From contig JAAFHD010000140.1 of NCBI GenBank assembly GCA_013298245.1, positions 1 through 8,616 of the forward strand: a DNA stretch of 8,616 nt. The letters run 5' to 3'. The notes below the pieces were generated by a model. It ran no database searches and was not told the DNA's origin. It saw only the letters and a program-made list of their open reading frames with translations. This document shows positions 1 through 5,843 of this stretch, piece by piece. Every line of letters starts with the position of its first letter. Within the stretch, counting starts at the first letter, position 1. The position numbers and the translations under genes were made by a program. Origin of the DNA: Alphaproteobacteria bacterium (lineage in GTDB: Bacteria; Pseudomonadota; Alphaproteobacteria; Acetobacterales; Acetobacteraceae).

Positions 1-459
1 GAAATCCTGGAACTTGGCCGCTCGTGCGTGGATGCCGAGCACCGCACGCGCGGCACGCTGCAATTGCTGTGGCAGGGGATCGCTGCCTATGTGTTCCACC
101 ATCGCATCGCGCTGATGTTCGGCTGTGCCTCGCTGCCCGGCACCGACCTGGACGCGAACGCGGCGCAACTCTCATACCTCTACCATCACCACCTGGCGCC
201 GCCCGAACTGCGCCCGCGCGCCGTGCCCGCGCGCCATGTGCCGATGAACCGCCTGGCCCCCGGTTCCTATGACGCCAAGCGCGCCCTGCTCGACCTGCCG
301 CCGCTCATCAAGGGCTATCTGCGCCTGGGTGGGTTCGTCGGCGATGGCGCGGTGCTGGACCTGCCGTTCAACACCACCGATGTGTCGATCGTGGTGAAGA
401 CCGACCTCATCACCGACAAATACTCCAAGCACTACGAGCGCAAGCTGGGCACTGGTTGA
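1..459 (+). CDS. olsB: OlsB-like L-ornithine N-acyltransferase, 3' part only (GNAT fold)
   Basis: The reading frame is open from the first base to a TGA at 457-459, so the start of the gene lies outside the window and about 152 C-terminal residues remain. The visible N-terminal part, with ELGRSCV followed by a basic RTRG stretch, LLWQGIAAYVFHH and MFGCASLPGTD, matches the acyltransferase core of the OlsB/COG3176 family. These enzymes transfer a 3-hydroxyacyl chain from acyl carrier protein to the alpha-amino group of ornithine, the first step of ornithine-lipid synthesis, at the cytoplasmic face of the inner membrane. The segment near LPPLIKGYLRLGGFVGDGAV is the usual C-terminal part of the family. 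The partner OlsA is not in view. ygfZ starts 22 bp downstream on the same strand. A related GNAT acyltransferase with another amine acceptor cannot be excluded. Confidence 0.85.
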   Translation, partial: EILELGRSCVDAEHRTRGTLQLLWQGIAAYVFHHRIALMFGCASLPGTDLDANAAQLSYLYHHHLAPPELRPRAVPARHVPMNRLAPGSYDAKRALLDLPPLIKGYLRLGGFVGDGAVLDLPFNTTDVSIVVKTDLITDKYSKHYERKLGTG

Positions 460-481
460 ACCGTGCGGCGCGGGCCGCCAC

Positions 482-1288
482 ATGCGCGCGATGCCCGTAT
501 CCACACTTCCCGCCCGCGCCGTCGTCGAGATCACCGGCGAGGATCGCGTCAGCTTCCTGCAGGGCCTGGTCTCCAATGACGTGGCGCAGGCAATTCCTGG
601 CCGCGCAGTCTTCGCGGCGTTGTTGACGCCGCAGGGCAAGTGGCTGGCCGACTTCTTCATCCACGCCACGGCCGATGCGCTGCTGCTGGACGCGGAGGCT
701 GCGCATGCGCCCATGCTGGTGCAGCGGCTGGCGAAATTCCGGCTGCGTTCGAAGGTGGCGCTGCGCGAAACGGCGCTGCCGGTCCTGGTCGGCTGGGGCG
801 ATGCGCCGCCGCCGCCCGGCGCTGTGCCCGACCCACGCTTGCCCGCCGCTGGATGGCGGGCCATCGGGGGTGACGCTGCGGATCTCTCCGACCAATACGA
901 CCTGCACCGCCTCTGTCTTGGCCTGCCCGATGGCAGCGCCGATCTGCGCGCGGAACAGACCGTGCTGCTGGAAGCGGGCTTCGACGAATTGCACGGCGTT
1001 TCCTGGGAAAAGGGCTGCTACATGGGCCAGGAATTGACCGCGCGAACCAAATATCGCGGCCTTCTGAAGCGCCGCCTGGTGCCTGTGCGAATCGCCGGCC
1101 CGATCCCCCCGCCCGGCACGCCCATCACGCTGGACGGCGCCGAGCAGGGGGAGATGCGGAGCAGCCGCGGCACCCACGGCATCGCGCTGCTGCGCCTGGG
1201 TGCGCTGGCGGTCCCCGCATTGGTCTGCGCCGACGCGACCCTGACGCCTGCGCCCGCGCCCTGGATGGCGCTGCCCGCCGATGTCTGA
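482..1288 (+). CDS. ygfZ: YgfZ/GcvT-like folate-binding protein (Fe-S cluster / tRNA modification factor)
   Basis: 268 residues, a normal length for COG0354. The diagnostic motif KGCYMGQE lies at residues 177-184, with the invariant Cys179, followed by LTARTKYRG and the C-terminal barrel. The N-terminal half has the GcvT-like segment FLQGLVSNDV (25-34) and the LLTPQGKWLADFF stretch (48-59). Known members bind tetrahydrofolate and help maintain or repair certain Fe-S enzymes, including MiaB for tRNA thiomethylation; they lack aminomethyltransferase activity. The first ATG is used here. A second in-frame ATG at 491 is equally possible, since neither has a clear Shine-Dalgarno sequence. The stop overlaps the next gene by 8 bp, suggesting coupled translation. 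Confidence 0.92.
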   Translation: MRAMPVSTLPARAVVEITGEDRVSFLQGLVSNDVAQAIPGRAVFAALLTPQGKWLADFFIHATADALLLDAEAAHAPMLVQRLAKFRLRSKVALRETALPVLVGWGDAPPPPGAVPDPRLPAAGWRAIGGDAADLSDQYDLHRLCLGLPDGSADLRAEQTVLLEAGFDELHGVSWEKGCYMGQELTARTKYRGLLKRRLVPVRIAGPIPPPGTPITLDGAEQGEMRSSRGTHGIALLRLGALAVPALVCADATLTPAPAPWMALPADV

Positions 1289-1733
1289 AGGCCCGGGCGT
1301 CAAGCCGCCGCCGCCGGTGGTGGTGGGCGTGGGGCTGATTGGCGCCTGGGTGCTGAACCAGGCTGTGCCTGTGCAGTTGGGACCGCCCGCGCCGGGCCTG
1401 GGCGGTATGCTGGTGTTCCTCGCCGTCGCCTGGATCGGCTGGGCTGTGCTGGTGCTGGTGCGCGCCGGCAATGACCCGCGCCCTGACCGCCCCGATGCCG
1501 CCATGGTCCAAAGCGGACCGTTCCGCTGGGGGCGCAACCCGATCTATCTGGGCTTCGTGGTGTTCCTGGCGGGGGTGGCTTTGTACTGGGGCACGCTGTG
1601 GGGCTGGCTGGCCGTGGGGGCTGTTTTCCTGTGGCTGGATTTCGCGGTGGTGCGGCGGGAAGAAGCCTATCTGACCACGCGCTTCGGCGCGGAATATGCG
1701 GCGTATCAGAAGCGCGTCAGGCGCTGGCTGTAA
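1281..1733 (+). CDS. Small integral-membrane methyltransferase of the ICMT/PEMT-like family
   Basis: 150 residues with about four hydrophobic segments (roughly 13-33, 42-61, 88-103 and 105-122). The C-terminal half carries the family signature: SGPFRWGRNPIYLG at about 78-91, then RREEAYLTTRFG at 125-136 and a basic YQKRVRRWL end. In ICMT-type enzymes the RNPxY segment and the final E..L...FG..Y..Y...V.R..P/W block form the S-adenosylmethionine pocket in the membrane. Bacterial members methylate small or lipid substrates that are mostly unknown; none can be assigned here. The ATG lies inside the last codons of ygfZ (8-bp overlap, no strong ribosome site of its own), so expression probably depends on ygfZ. 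Its last 17 bp overlap the 3' end of the opposing kinase gene. Confidence 0.85.
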   Translation: MSEGPGVKPPPPVVVGVGLIGAWVLNQAVPVQLGPPAPGLGGMLVFLAVAWIGWAVLVLVRAGNDPRPDRPDAAMVQSGPFRWGRNPIYLGFVVFLAGVALYWGTLWGWLAVGAVFLWLDFAVVRREEAYLTTRFGAEYAAYQKRVRRWL

Positions 1734-2583
1734 GCTTTTCTATTTGCGCACGGCTGGGCGCGGCGGCGCCGATGCGCGTGCAGGCCAGGGCACCCGCGGC
1801 ATTGGCAAAGCGCATCGCCGCGGGCAGCGGCGCGCCTTCGGCCAAGGCGGCTGCGAAGGCGCCGCACCAGGCATCGCCCGCGCCCACCGTGTCCGCGATC
1901 GGCACGCTGAAGGGGGCGGCGCGCAGGCCCGGTGCCTCGGCGCCGGCGGCACCCAGGGTGCGGATGACGGTGGTGCCGAGTGCGGCCGACAGCGTCGCCG
2001 CATCCGCGGTGGTGGCGTGCTGTGCGGCGAGCCACGCGGCTTCCTCCTCATTGGCGATGATATAGGCGGCGGCGGCCAGTTCGGGCTGCGCGGCGGCCGG
2101 GGCGAGGTTCAGGATGGCGCGGGTTCCCAGCGCCTTCGTGCGGCGCAACAGGGCGGCGTTTTCCGCCACGGGCACTTCCATCTGCAACAGCAGGATCGCG
2201 TCGCGCAGTGCTGCGTCCGGGATGGCGGCGGCGCGCGCCTGGCGGTTGGCGTTGGAAGCGACCGCGATCTGGTTGCGCCCCTGAACGTCGGTCATGACGC
2301 AGGCGATGGCGGTGGGGGCGGCGACATGCGCGAGCATGGCGGTGTCGACGCCCGCGGTGGTGAGTGCATCGCGCAGCATCTCGCCATGCGGGTCATCGCC
2401 GACGGCGCCGGCGAAGGCGACGCGCGCGCCGGCGCGTGCCGCGGCGATGGCCTGGTTCAGGCCCTTGCCGCCGGGCATGGGCGGGGGCGCCTGGCCCAGC
2501 ACGGTCTCGCCGGGGCGGGGCAGGGTGGGCAGGCGGAAGATGATGTCGGCATTGGCGGAGCCGAAGACGATGATGCGCTGCAT
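1717..2583 (-). CDS. rbsK: Ribokinase-like PfkB-family sugar kinase
   Basis: 288 residues from the chosen ATG, which begins MQRIIVFGSANADIIF as ribokinases do; an upstream in-frame ATG at 2619 would add a 12-residue basic tail and would overlap the preceding gene. PfkB signature 1 is seen as GGKGLNQA (38-45). The middle contains LLLQMEVP and the INEEEA-like ANEEEA segment. Signature 2 is DTVGAGDAWCG (231-241), with the catalytic base Asp237 and the GAGD anion hole. The end GALACTRIGAAAPSRAQI fits the ribokinase C-terminus. The enzyme would phosphorylate ribose or a similar sugar (possibly a nucleoside) with ATP in the cytoplasm. No sugar transporter or nucleosidase sits next to it, so the substrate is uncertain and rbsK is the nearest family name rather than a proven identity. 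Confidence 0.88.
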   Translation of the reverse strand: MQRIIVFGSANADIIFRLPTLPRPGETVLGQAPPPMPGGKGLNQAIAAARAGARVAFAGAVGDDPHGEMLRDALTTAGVDTAMLAHVAAPTAIACVMTDVQGRNQIAVASNANRQARAAAIPDAALRDAILLLQMEVPVAENAALLRRTKALGTRAILNLAPAAAQPELAAAAYIIANEEEAAWLAAQHATTADAATLSAALGTTVIRTLGAAGAEAPGLRAAPFSVPIADTVGAGDAWCGAFAAALAEGAPLPAAMRFANAAGALACTRIGAAAPSRAQIEKLTASA

Positions 2584-2615
2584 ACGAAGCGCTTGGCCGC
2601 GCCGGAGCCGTTTGG

Positions 2616-3089
2616 TCAACGCGGCGGCAGGGGCATTGGCGAAACGCGCCCGTCCATCACCGTGTAGGCGGCGCGTCGGCGCTGGGTCGGGCAGCAGCGC
2701 CCGTCATCCGGACCATAGCCCAGCCCTTCGACCAGGATCGTATTGCCATCGAGCATGCGTATGCGCTCCGCCACATCGGGGTGGCTGCGGCCCATGGTCA
2801 TTGGCAAGGCGCGAAAGCCCTGGCCCTGCCGCACATAGACCTGCAGGTTGCTGCCCCAGTTGTTGCCGCCTCCGCAGCCTTCCTGGCTGACCAGCGCCAC
2901 GAAGACCGCGCGCGGTTCGAGCAGCATGGGCGCGGCATGCACCAGGGTCACACCATTGGTGACACAGCGGTCCCGCCGCCCTTCATTGGTCACCCAGCGG
3001 CGCAGTTCGGATTCTGTCTGCGCCAATGTCTGCCCCTGGGCCGGCATGATGAGCGCCATGAGCATCAGGAAGATGGGGAAGCGGAACAT
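2616..3089 (-). CDS. Small secreted protein with DDGRCCP motif, function unknown
   Basis: 157 residues. A signal peptide is clear: MFRFPIFLMLMALIMPAQG, probable cleavage near residue 19. The start is supported by GGAG about 9 nt upstream of the ATG. The mature part has four cysteines (42, 72, 132, 133), a glycine-rich GCGGGNNWGSN segment (71-81) and the motif GYGPDDGRCCPTQ at about 124-136. From memory, a similar G..DDxxCCP pattern occurs in several exported or lipoprotein families of unknown function. The even number of cysteines in an exported protein suggests disulfides. There is no lipobox cysteine at the cleavage site, so it is probably a free periplasmic protein. It ends 32 bp before the kinase start on the same strand, so they may share a transcript, but no functional link is evident. 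Confidence 0.82.
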   Translation of the reverse strand: MFRFPIFLMLMALIMPAQGQTLAQTESELRRWVTNEGRRDRCVTNGVTLVHAAPMLLEPRAVFVALVSQEGCGGGNNWGSNLQVYVRQGQGFRALPMTMGRSHPDVAERIRMLDGNTILVEGLGYGPDDGRCCPTQRRRAAYTVMDGRVSPMPLPPR

Positions 3090-3148
3090 GCTGCTCTCCA
3101 GCTAAGATAGTCCGCAGCATCTGATGCCGATGATGTGATGGCAAGCGT

Positions 3149-3721
3149 TCAGGAACGCAGCAACCCCGCCGCCAGTGCGCGTTCGTAGAGCCTGCCGATC
3201 AGCGTGTCGAAGGGCGCGCCGAGGTCGATCGCCGGCTGCATGCGCACCAGGCTGCGCGTGCGCGTGAGGCCAACCGCGGCCCAGGCCGGCGCGCCGCAGG
3301 ACACCTGTTGCGCGAAGCCTTGCAGGCGGTCGCAGCCCATGGCGAAGCGGGCCTCGGGCGTCTCGCAGGCTTCGAATTCCTGCCAGAGCGACATGATGCG
3401 CGCGCCGGTTTCGGTGGGCAGCGTGGCGAAGAGCTTGTCGGCCGCAGCCTGTTCGCGCGCGGCTTGCGTGGCCAGGCCCTTGTCGTCGAAGGCGAAGGTG
3501 TCGCCGGCTTCGATCTCCACCAGGTCATGCACCGCGATCATCGCCAAAGTGCGGCCGAGATCGGGGCGGGGCACCACCTCCTCATGCAGCAGCACCGCGA
3601 TCAGCGCGACATGCCAGGCGTGTTCCGCGCTGTTCTCCCGCCGCCCGCGCGTTTCGGACGCACGGTGCACATGCTTCAGCGCATCCGCGGCCTGGATGAA
3701 GCCGAGCAGCGCTTCATGCAC
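3149..3721 (-). CDS. HD-domain phosphohydrolase, YfbR/HDDC2-like 5'-deoxynucleotidase
   Basis: 190 residues, the size expected for this family. HD-superfamily metal ligands are visible in order: [11 protein letters not shown] with His34 in the AEH motif, [10 protein letters not shown] with His65-Asp66 (and Glu69, Asp74), and CDRLQ with Asp131. This spacing and the E..AGD extension match YfbR/HDDC2 enzymes, which dephosphorylate deoxyribonucleoside 5'-monophosphates with a divalent metal. The start is GTG, chosen because GGAGG (3731-3735 on the minus strand) lies 9 nt upstream. The first 8 bp overlap the end of thyX (GTGCATGA), so translation is probably coupled. Together the pair could set dUMP/dTMP pools; that role is inferred. 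Substrate preference cannot be read from the sequence. Confidence 0.85.
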   Translation of the reverse strand: MHEALLGFIQAADALKHVHRASETRGRRENSAEHAWHVALIAVLLHEEVVPRPDLGRTLAMIAVHDLVEIEAGDTFAFDDKGLATQAAREQAAADKLFATLPTETGARIMSLWQEFEACETPEARFAMGCDRLQGFAQQVSCGAPAWAAVGLTRTRSLVRMQPAIDLGAPFDTLIGRLYERALAAGLLRS

Positions 3722-4649
3722 GCCCGATCGCCTCCATCAATTCGCGCCATTCGCGCTTGGACAGGCCGCTGGTGGGTTGCTGCACATCCTCGCCGGCCAG
3801 CATGCGCTTCACGATGCCCATCATCTGCGCGGACATCGTCACGGCACCCATGCGGTAATCGGCAAAGGCCTCGTAGGAGAGCGGCACCCACGCCTTCACC
3901 GTCTCCAGCATCGCCTGCGCATAGACGCGGATTTCGTATTGCGCATGGGCGTCGGCGCGCAGCGACAGGAAGTGCAGAAGATTGTGCAGGTCGATCTTCC
4001 AGTACCACTGCGTGTAGGTGTTCAGCGTGAGGTTCATGCGCGCCAATTCGCGCGCCAGGCCCGAGCGTTCAGCGTCCAGCGGCGCGCCCTGCTCATCCTC
4101 GTTCAGCATGTCGATATAGTGGTCGTAGCAGCGCGTCGCGTCGTCGCGCAGCAGTTGCAGAACGCGCGCGGCTTCCTCGCCCTGCAGCGTGTCGCCACGG
4201 CCCTGGCGGTTCATCGAGGATTGCGCGGCGAGCTTGTCGGGGGCGGGGATGTAGAATTCGCGGTCCATGACGGAATAGCGCGCGGAATACTCGTTCACAT
4301 TGGCGGTGCGGTGGCGGATCCACTGGCGCGCGATGAAGATGGGCAGCTTGATGTGGTACTTGATTTCGCACATCTCGAACGGCGTCGAATGGCGGTGGCG
4401 CATCAGGTAGCGGATCAACCCGCGATCCTCATTCGCGGCCTTTGTGCCGCGGCCGTAGGAGACGCGCGCGGACTGCACCACGGCCGCGTCATCGCCCATG
4501 TAGTCGATCACGCGCACAAAGCCGTGGTCCAGCACGGGGATGGGCTGGAACAGCATGGGCTCCAGCGCCGCCGCGACGGGGCGAGCGGTGGGTGTGCGGC
4601 TGGCCGCGGCTTCGGCGACCTCGGCCATTTGATCGGCGGTCAGCGGCAT
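3714..4649 (-). CDS. thyX: Flavin-dependent thymidylate synthase ThyX
   Basis: 311 residues from the chosen start. The ThyX signature RHR-x7-S is present as [11 protein letters not shown] (112-122), followed by ARYS. The upstream block [17 protein letters not shown] (84-100) and the C-terminal [13 protein letters not shown] segment are also typical, the latter supplying nucleotide- and FAD-contacting residues. The enzyme methylates dUMP to dTMP using methylenetetrahydrofolate, FAD and NADPH; it replaces or supplements ThyA. The ATG at 4649 is preferred over an upstream ATG at 4703 because an AGGGGA ribosome site lies 6 nt before it and the extension looks non-coding. An N-terminal Ala-rich stretch (8-30) is slightly long for the family. 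The stop overlaps the downstream HD nucleotidase start by 8 bp. Confidence 0.95.
   Translation of the reverse strand: MPLTADQMAEVAEAAASRTPTARPVAAALEPMLFQPIPVLDHGFVRVIDYMGDDAAVVQSARVSYGRGTKAANEDRGLIRYLMRHRHSTPFEMCEIKYHIKLPIFIARQWIRHRTANVNEYSARYSVMDREFYIPAPDKLAAQSSMNRQGRGDTLQGEEAARVLQLLRDDATRCYDHYIDMLNEDEQGAPLDAERSGLARELARMNLTLNTYTQWYWKIDLHNLLHFLSLRADAHAQYEIRVYAQAMLETVKAWVPLSYEAFADYRMGAVTMSAQMMGIVKRMLAGEDVQQPTSGLSKREWRELMEAIGRA
3731..3735 (-). promoter_or_regulatory. Shine-Dalgarno GGAGG for the HD nucleotidase GTG start, inside thyX
   Basis: GGAGG on the minus strand, 9 nt upstream of the GTG at 3721 and inside the last codons of thyX. It decides the start of the HD-domain gene, which has no ATG at a suitable place, and supports independent or re-initiating translation at the overlap. 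Confidence 0.6.
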
Positions 4650-4724
4650 GGCGATTCCCCTTCGGCAGCGTTCGGGCATGCGACAAATGGCTGCGCTTGC
4701 CAAGACTTCGGGCTATGGTGCGGC

Positions 4725-4892
4725 ATGCCTGATACGCCTTTGCCCGTGCCGCCGAGCGATGCCGAGGTCGAGACGCGCCTGCTGGCGGCTGCGATCGAGG
4801 AAGCCAAGGCCGACAATATCTGGCACCCCCATTCGGTCGTGCGCGAGCATCTGCTTGCAGAAATCGCCCGCCTGCGCGCAAGGCTTCCCTGA
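4725..4892 (+). CDS. Small ORF, 55 aa, unknown function, divergent from thyX
   Basis: MPDTPLPVPPSDAEVETRLL opens a 55-residue protein ending in a helix-rich, charged tail (IARLRARLP). Residues 13-30 and 38-54 look like two amphipathic helices joined by a DNIWHPHS turn. Third-position GC is high and the amino-acid composition is protein-like, which argues for a real gene. The frame stays open far upstream as the antisense of thyX, so the start is a judgement: this is the first ATG after the thyX start region, 75 bp from thyX. No Shine-Dalgarno is seen; a TATGGT hexamer at 4714-4719 would place transcription start almost at the ATG, so a leaderless mRNA is possible. I do not recognise the family. 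Confidence 0.5.
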   Translation: MPDTPLPVPPSDAEVETRLLAAAIEEAKADNIWHPHSVVREHLLAEIARLRARLP

Positions 4893-4897
4893 ACCCC

Positions 4898-4927
4898 CTC
4901 GAATTGCGCCACGCTTCGCGCTATATG
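4898..4927 (+). promoter_or_regulatory. ssrA: Possible ssrA promoter
   Basis: A good -10-like CTATAT/TATATG element lies at 4921-4927, with only a weak -35 (CTCGAA, 4898-4903) 17 nt before it. It would start transcription near 4933, just before the first hairpin of the acceptor RNA. Position is the main support; the -35 match is poor. Confidence 0.35.
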
Positions 4928-4932
4928 TCGCG

Positions 4933-5220
4933 CGTCACCTCGGTGACTATGGCGATAAACGCCGTGTGGAATAAGCGTTGCGGACCCGGGGGCAGTGCCC
5001 GGCGTCTCCACCACATGCCGCGCCCCAGGTCGGGGGTGCGTGTTGGGGGCGAAACAGCTTCGACGCGCGAGGTAAAGACACGGTTTTTGCCCGGCATTGT
5101 ACCGCCGTTATCGGGCTAAATCACAAGTGCCAACGACAACGTCCGCGAGGACGTGGCGCTCGCTGCCTAGAGATAGGTAAGCGCGGTTTGGGGGGCACCG
5201 GGCAACAGAAGCCCCCCGCT
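4933..5220 (+). ncRNA. ssrA: tmRNA, permuted two-piece alphaproteobacterial type (ssrA)
   Basis: Rescues stalled ribosomes by trans-translation. The gene order is reversed relative to one-piece tmRNA. The acceptor piece comes first (about 4933-5013): hairpin GTCACC-TC-GGTGAC (4934-4947), T-arm CCGGG/CCCGG, acceptor strand CGTCTCC (5003-5009), A, then an encoded CCA (5011-5013). A 31-nt intervening segment (5014-5044) would be excised. The coding piece starts with GGGGGCG (5045-5051), which pairs over 7 bp with CGTCTCC (two G-U), followed by the D-region GAAACAGCTTCGACG. Cross-piece helices CGACGC/GCGTTG and ACACGG/CCGTGT are consistent with helix 2. GCCCG/CGGGC (5089-5093/5112-5116) fits pseudoknot 1. 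The tag frame ends in TAG, then a stem GGGGGGC/GCCCCCC closes the piece. Both outer ends are approximate. Confidence 0.93.
5129..5170 (+). other. ssrA: tmRNA tag reading frame (ANDNVREDVALAA)
   Basis: Starting from the resume codon GCC at 5129 the frame reads ANDNVREDVALAA and stops with TAG (5168-5170). With the charged alanine the added tag would be A-ANDNVREDVALAA. The ANDN start and the hydrophobic LAA end are the conserved features recognised by SspB/ClpXP-type proteases in alphaproteobacteria. The preceding sequence TCACAAGT has the A-rich context usual before the resume codon. Confidence 0.9.
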
Positions 5221-5240
5221 TTTGCCGAAGGCAAAAGCGG
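5216..5240 (+). terminator. Intrinsic-terminator-like hairpin after ssrA
   Basis: A perfect 11-bp inverted repeat, CCGCTTTTGCC-GAA-GGCAAAAGCGG, is followed by AATCATTTTG. The stem is strong but the T-tract is interrupted, so termination is likely rather than certain. Its left arm shares two bases with the last stem of the tmRNA coding piece (5190-5217), so the two folds compete at the edge. Confidence 0.6.
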
Positions 5241-5422
5241 AATCATTTTGTGCCCTCAGACGCCGGGCGGCCGCATCCGCGGCCTTGGCTTCCGCCGCGT
5301 AACGGGCGCACCAGGCCGGAGAGCCTTATGGGCGGCGCCGGCCGCTGTGCGGCCGGATTCTGTTATGGCTGGCCGCCGCAGTGGATGGTTGCGAATCCCC
5401 CGAAACGGCCCAAGTTCGGTGG
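5241..5422. other. Intergenic region with GC-rich inverted repeats; no gene seen
   Basis: Between the ssrA terminator and the DUF1489 start I find no convincing coding or tRNA-like sequence. It holds GGCCGC-ATCC-GCGGCC (5269-5284) and a perfect 8-bp hairpin CCGGCCGC-TGT-GCGGCCGG (5338-5356), followed by ATTCTGTTAT. The second could be a further terminator or a folded leader of the DUF1489 mRNA. No clear -35/-10 pair is visible. Confidence 0.4.
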
Positions 5423-5842
5423 GTGCTCCACCTCATCAAACTCTCCGTCGGCACCAAGGACATCGCCGGCCTGCGCGCCTGGCAGTCGCTGCGCGCCGTC
5501 CAGGCGCCCCCCTTGCGCCACCAGACCCGCAGCACGCCGAAGCGCCGCGACGAAATCATCGCCGGTGGTTCCATCTACTGGGTCATCGCCGGCTTCGTGC
5601 AGGTGCGCCAGCGCGTGCTCGACATCATCGAGGACCATTGGGATGACGGCACCGACTGCGCCGGCATCGTGCTGGACCCAACACTTATCCCGGTCGCTGG
5701 CCGCCCCACGAAACCCTTCCAAGGCTGGCGCTACCTGGCGCCCGAGGCAGCACCCCCCGACCTGACGCAGAACGCCACCCAGGGCCTCGACGCACTGCCC
5801 GAAAAAATGGCCCGCGAACTCCGCGCGCTCTGCCTCATCTGA
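5423..5842 (+). CDS. DUF1489 family protein
   Basis: 139 residues from the chosen start. The N-terminus VLHLIKLSVG matches the usual LHLIKLxVG opening of DUF1489 proteins, which are found mainly in alphaproteobacteria and have no established function. Further family-like segments are TRSTPKRRDEI, GGSIYWVIAGFVQVRQ and a conserved run of aspartates and prolines ending in PFQGWRYL. There is no signal peptide or membrane helix, so it is probably cytoplasmic. The GTG at 5423 was preferred because it puts the family motif at the N-terminus; a GTG at 5381 would add 14 residues that do not look like the family. Neither has a clear ribosome site. Its TGA is 1 bp from the opposing stop of the Bug-family gene. 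Confidence 0.85.
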   Translation: MLHLIKLSVGTKDIAGLRAWQSLRAVQAPPLRHQTRSTPKRRDEIIAGGSIYWVIAGFVQVRQRVLDIIEDHWDDGTDCAGIVLDPTLIPVAGRPTKPFQGWRYLAPEAAPPDLTQNATQGLDALPEKMARELRALCLI

Positions 5843-5843
5843 C

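Noticed and set aside
410..1537. Long - strand open frame opposite ygfZ and the methyltransferase
   Set aside because: Antisense shadow: low-complexity Arg/Gln/Pro-rich translation with no family pattern, while the + strand genes have clear motifs.
1696..2667. Long + strand open frame opposite the kinase
   Set aside because: Gly/Ala/Arg-rich translation and no motif; the opposite strand has both PfkB signatures.
3117..3127. Short palindrome GCATC-T-GATGC upstream of the secreted-protein gene
   Set aside because: Only 5 bp per arm with a 1-nt centre; too short to claim an operator.
3204..4724. Very long + strand open frame across the nucleotidase and thyX genes
   Set aside because: It is the antisense of two well-supported genes; GC-rich codon bias keeps the frame open. 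Only its last 55 codons look like a separate gene.
4650..4724. Possible thyX promoter on the - strand (TTGGCA, 17 nt, CATGCC)
   Set aside because: The -10 element is too poor to support a call, although a promoter must lie near here.
4978..5646. + strand ORF of 222 aa running through ssrA
   Set aside because: It crosses the tmRNA stems, the terminator hairpin and the DUF1489 gene in a wrong frame; accidental open frame.
5250..5765. Alternative + strand frame (171 aa) over the DUF1489 region
   Set aside because: Ser/Pro/Arg-rich with no family pattern; the DUF1489 frame matches its family along its length.
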